From: Micrococcales bacterium
GTDB taxonomy: Bacteria; Actinomycetota; Actinomycetes; S36-B12; UBA10799
Assembly (NCBI GenBank): GCA_016703125.1
Contig: JADJCR010000002.1
Location: 434,001 to 498,000 of the forward strand
Direction: 5' to 3'
DNA length: 64,000 nucleotides
The notes beneath the pieces are model-generated. The model worked only from the letters and a program-made list of their open reading frames with translations, did no database searches and had not been told where the DNA came from. A program made the position numbers and the translations under genes. The stretch's first letter is position 1; each line of letters starts with the position of its first letter. Shown here piece after piece: positions 61,961-64,000 of this stretch.

Positions 61961-64000
61961 CCGGCACCCCCGAAGTCCTGTGTCAGGGCGGGGAAGGCGT
62001 CGGTCATCACGATGGCGCGGAACGACGGCGGCAGGGGCTTGTCGACCGTGACGGTGACGCCGGTGATCTGCTTCGACCCGTCCGTCTGGATCGACGTCGC
62101 GCTGTAGTAGTCGATGGGGACCGGCTGCCCGTCGTCATCGACCAGCAGGATCGACACGAAATGGTCGTCGGTCGTGTAGGGCGTCGGTACGTCGACCGAT
62201 GCCGACACCGTCGAGGGCGATCCCGGGGCGTAGTTGATCTCGCCGATCTTCATGCCCGGAACCCGGCGCAGGGCGGGGGACTGGGCCTGTTGGCCCAGGA
62301 ACGTACCGCCGGCCGTGATCACCCCCTGCGTGTCGCACATGCCGGTGGCGGGGATCTGCGAACCGTAGCCCGGGATGTCGGCACACACGGCCTCGGCCAG
62401 GAACTGCGAATCCGGCCGGACCGTCCCGTCCGCCCCGAACGTGCCCCGCAGGTCGAAGCGCTGCAGGGGGACCGGCCCGAACGTGAACCACAGGTTCACG
62501 CCGCTGGCGTTGAACGCGAAGGTGCCGTCGCGCTGCTTGCCGGCGACCGGGAACGAGAACAGCGAGGACGGGTCGGCGACGATGCGGCCCTCCTGGTCGC
62601 GCTTGGCGCCCACGAACCACACAACCGTGGCGTCGGGCGCGGTCTGCACGGCACCACCGATCCAGTCGTAGAAGTCGAAGCCGATCTGGTTGACGCTGGT
62701 GAGCATCGGCGGCAGCGGAACCGCCAGTCGCGACAAGGACAAGCCCGACGTCGCGTCGGCGCCGACCTGCGGGTTCCACGCCGTGCCGTCCGTACCGGTA
62801 CGCACGGTGAACGACCCTTCGAACGGTTGCAGGTCACCGGTCCCCACCTCGACGTTGCCCAGTCGGGGGCCACCGGTGGTGACCACCCCCGCCAACGTCA
62901 CCCGGTACGTCGTGTCGGCGGCGAGTATCTCCAGGGGTCGCACGAAGACGTACCTGCCGTCACCGGACACCGAGACGTCGACGTCGACATCCGGCTCTAC
63001 CGTGACCAGTCGCTGCAGGTCGGGTGCCGGGACCAGCCGGGCCGGCACGGTGCGGCCCTCGCGTCGCACCACGATCCGCCCGGTCATGTATCCCGCGGGA
63101 CTGATCTGCACCGGCTGTCCCTGCGGCACCAACCGACCGCCCACGTCCACGCCGAACAGGTACAGGCCGTCGGCCGGCAGTTCGGCCTCGTCGCAGCGCA
63201 GATCGCGCGGCCCGTCTCGCAGGCAGTAGTCGTAGGGCACGTACCAGACCGCGCCGTCCTGACTGCCGGTGTAGACGCCCTTGGGGCCGAGCGCCAGCGA
63301 GGAGTTCAGCTGGTTGCGGCTGGCCAGCGCCGGTTGCGTTGAGGTTGTGTCGAAACTCCAGCGCAGGGATCCGTCGTTGACGTTGACGGCGAACACGCGA
63401 CCGTTGGCTGAGCCCGTGTACACGATGGGCGTGCCGCCGGTCACTGGCGCCTGTCCGACCACCGGCGAGCTGCGGATGGGGGCGCCGGTGTCGTAGGTCC
63501 ACAGCACGTTGCCGTCGGGGTCCACGGAGTACAGCAGCCCATCGGTGGAGCCGATGATGATCTGCTGCAGTTGCCCATCCTCCTCGACCAGTGCCGGTGA
63601 CGCGTAGATGTGGTCACCGGTCTGCAACTTCCCTTTCACCGAACCGTCGGCGGAGTCCAGCGCGTACATGGTTCCGTCGAAGGACCCCGCGTACAGCGTG
63701 CCGTCGGGCCCGAGTGCAGGGGACGAGGTGACGTAGCCCAGCGTGGTGCGCTGCCACTTCTGCGTGCCGTCGGGGTTCAGGGCGAACAGGCGCAGGTCGA
63801 CCGAACCCCAGAAGGTGACCCCGGAGTCGTCCATCGCGGGGACGGTCCACACGGAGTTCTGGGCCTGGTACGCCCACTTCTGCGAGCCGTCGGGGTTGAC
63901 CGCGTATGCTCCGCCGCCGGTGTTGCCCTGGTAGATCACACCGTCGGGCCCGATGTTGGGGCTGCCCTCCCACCAGTTGACCAGTTGCCCCTCGACGGTG
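61957..64000 (-). CDS. PQQ-like beta-propeller repeat protein, 5' end beyond window edge
   Basis: The window holds ~680 C-terminal residues; the start lies past 64000. The first ~230 residues are PQQ-like propeller repeats (NPDGSQKWAYQ, LGPDGTLYAGSFDGTMYALD, SVDPDGNVLWTYDTGAPIRSSP, GSANGRVFAVNVNDGSLRWSF). The C-terminal part is beta-rich and Cys-containing (DLRCDEAELP, CADIPGYG, GMCDTQGV), with repeats suggesting surface or cell-wall location. No enzyme active site is evident; the PQQ-type fold here may be a binding scaffold. Coupled to a membrane protein gene downstream. Confidence 0.8.
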   Translation of the reverse strand, partial: TVEGQLVNWWEGSPNIGPDGVIYQGNTGGGAYAVNPDGSQKWAYQAQNSVWTVPAMDDSGVTFWGSVDLRLFALNPDGTQKWQRTTLGYVTSSPALGPDGTLYAGSFDGTMYALDSADGSVKGKLQTGDHIYASPALVEEDGQLQQIIIGSTDGLLYSVDPDGNVLWTYDTGAPIRSSPVVGQAPVTGGTPIVYTGSANGRVFAVNVNDGSLRWSFDTTSTQPALASRNQLNSSLALGPKGVYTGSQDGAVWYVPYDYCLRDGPRDLRCDEAELPADGLYLFGVDVGGRLVPQGQPVQISPAGYMTGRIVVRREGRTVPARLVPAPDLQRLVTVEPDVDVDVSVSGDGRYVFVRPLEILAADTTYRVTLAGVVTTGGPRLGNVEVGTGDLQPFEGSFTVRTGTDGTAWNPQVGADATSGLSLSRLAVPLPPMLTSVNQIGFDFYDWIGGAVQTAPDATVVWFVGAKRDQEGRIVADPSSLFSFPVAGKQRDGTFAFNASGVNLWFTFGPVPLQRFDLRGTFGADGTVRPDSQFLAEAVCADIPGYGSQIPATGMCDTQGVITAGGTFLGQQAQSPALRRVPGMKIGEINYAPGSPSTVSASVDVPTPYTTDDHFVSILLVDDDGQPVPIDYYSATSIQTDGSKQITGVTVTVDKPLPPSFRAIVMTDAFPALTQDFGGAG

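Overview
The window is high-GC, gene-dense chromosomal DNA from an actinobacterium. The evidence is a Bpa-type proteasome activator, a SigK/RskA/FAS1 module, a FadE5-type acyl-CoA dehydrogenase, a PlsB2/PlsC pair, an actinobacterial cyclic di-AMP riboswitch ahead of an NlpC/P60 gene, DUF4012/DUF1707/DUF2505/DUF4333 proteins, and very frequent ATGA/GTGA overlaps. I cannot name the genus. No phage, integrase, transposase or CRISPR array was seen.

Layout. 1-3.5 kb: a minus-strand operon of a DUF4012 protein and two tandem secreted clan-A glycoside hydrolases, the second cut by the window edge. 3.8-9.3 kb: tRNA-Leu(CAG), a small ABM-like protein, a secreted subtilase, then a plus-strand trio (Fpg-like glycosylase, FAD oxidase, glycerophosphodiesterase). 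9.3-17.3 kb: foldback repeats, larBC, pheA, an NlpC/P60 endopeptidase under a c-di-AMP riboswitch with two CRP-type sites upstream, and the operon K+ channel-bpa-serS-HAD. 17.3-32.2 kb: an acyl-CoA catabolic regulon (carboxyltransferase, biotin carboxylase, AtuA-like protein, TetR, acyl-CoA dehydrogenase, hydratase, M20 peptidase), interrupted by plsB/plsC and a broken beta-propeller gene. Four promoters share one nearly identical palindrome ending exactly at the start codon. 32.2-38.3 kb: VKOR, an epimerase, small membrane proteins, a nitrilase, a DinB-like protein, and a desaturase-TetR operon with twin operators. 38.4-45.8 kb: FAS1-SigK-RskA, epimerase, sugar dehydrogenase, flippase-like protein, ROK kinase, ion channel, aquaporin. 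46-53.4 kb: FadE5-like dehydrogenase with tandem operators, PPi-type phosphofructokinase, methyltransferase, DUF1707 protein, ClC channel. 53.4-64 kb: PPK2, a DMFase-like secreted protein, a four-gene ABC-2 exporter/TetR operon, MscL, a membrane protein and a PQQ-like propeller protein running off the edge.

Two window-wide patterns matter for reading the annotation. First, many start codons lie 6-7 bases downstream of a TAnnnT-like -10 box with no ribosome binding site, so leaderless transcription looks common. Second, seven genes carry in total nine apparent single-base indels, several in G/C runs. Most look like consensus errors, so those genes are probably intact in the organism.
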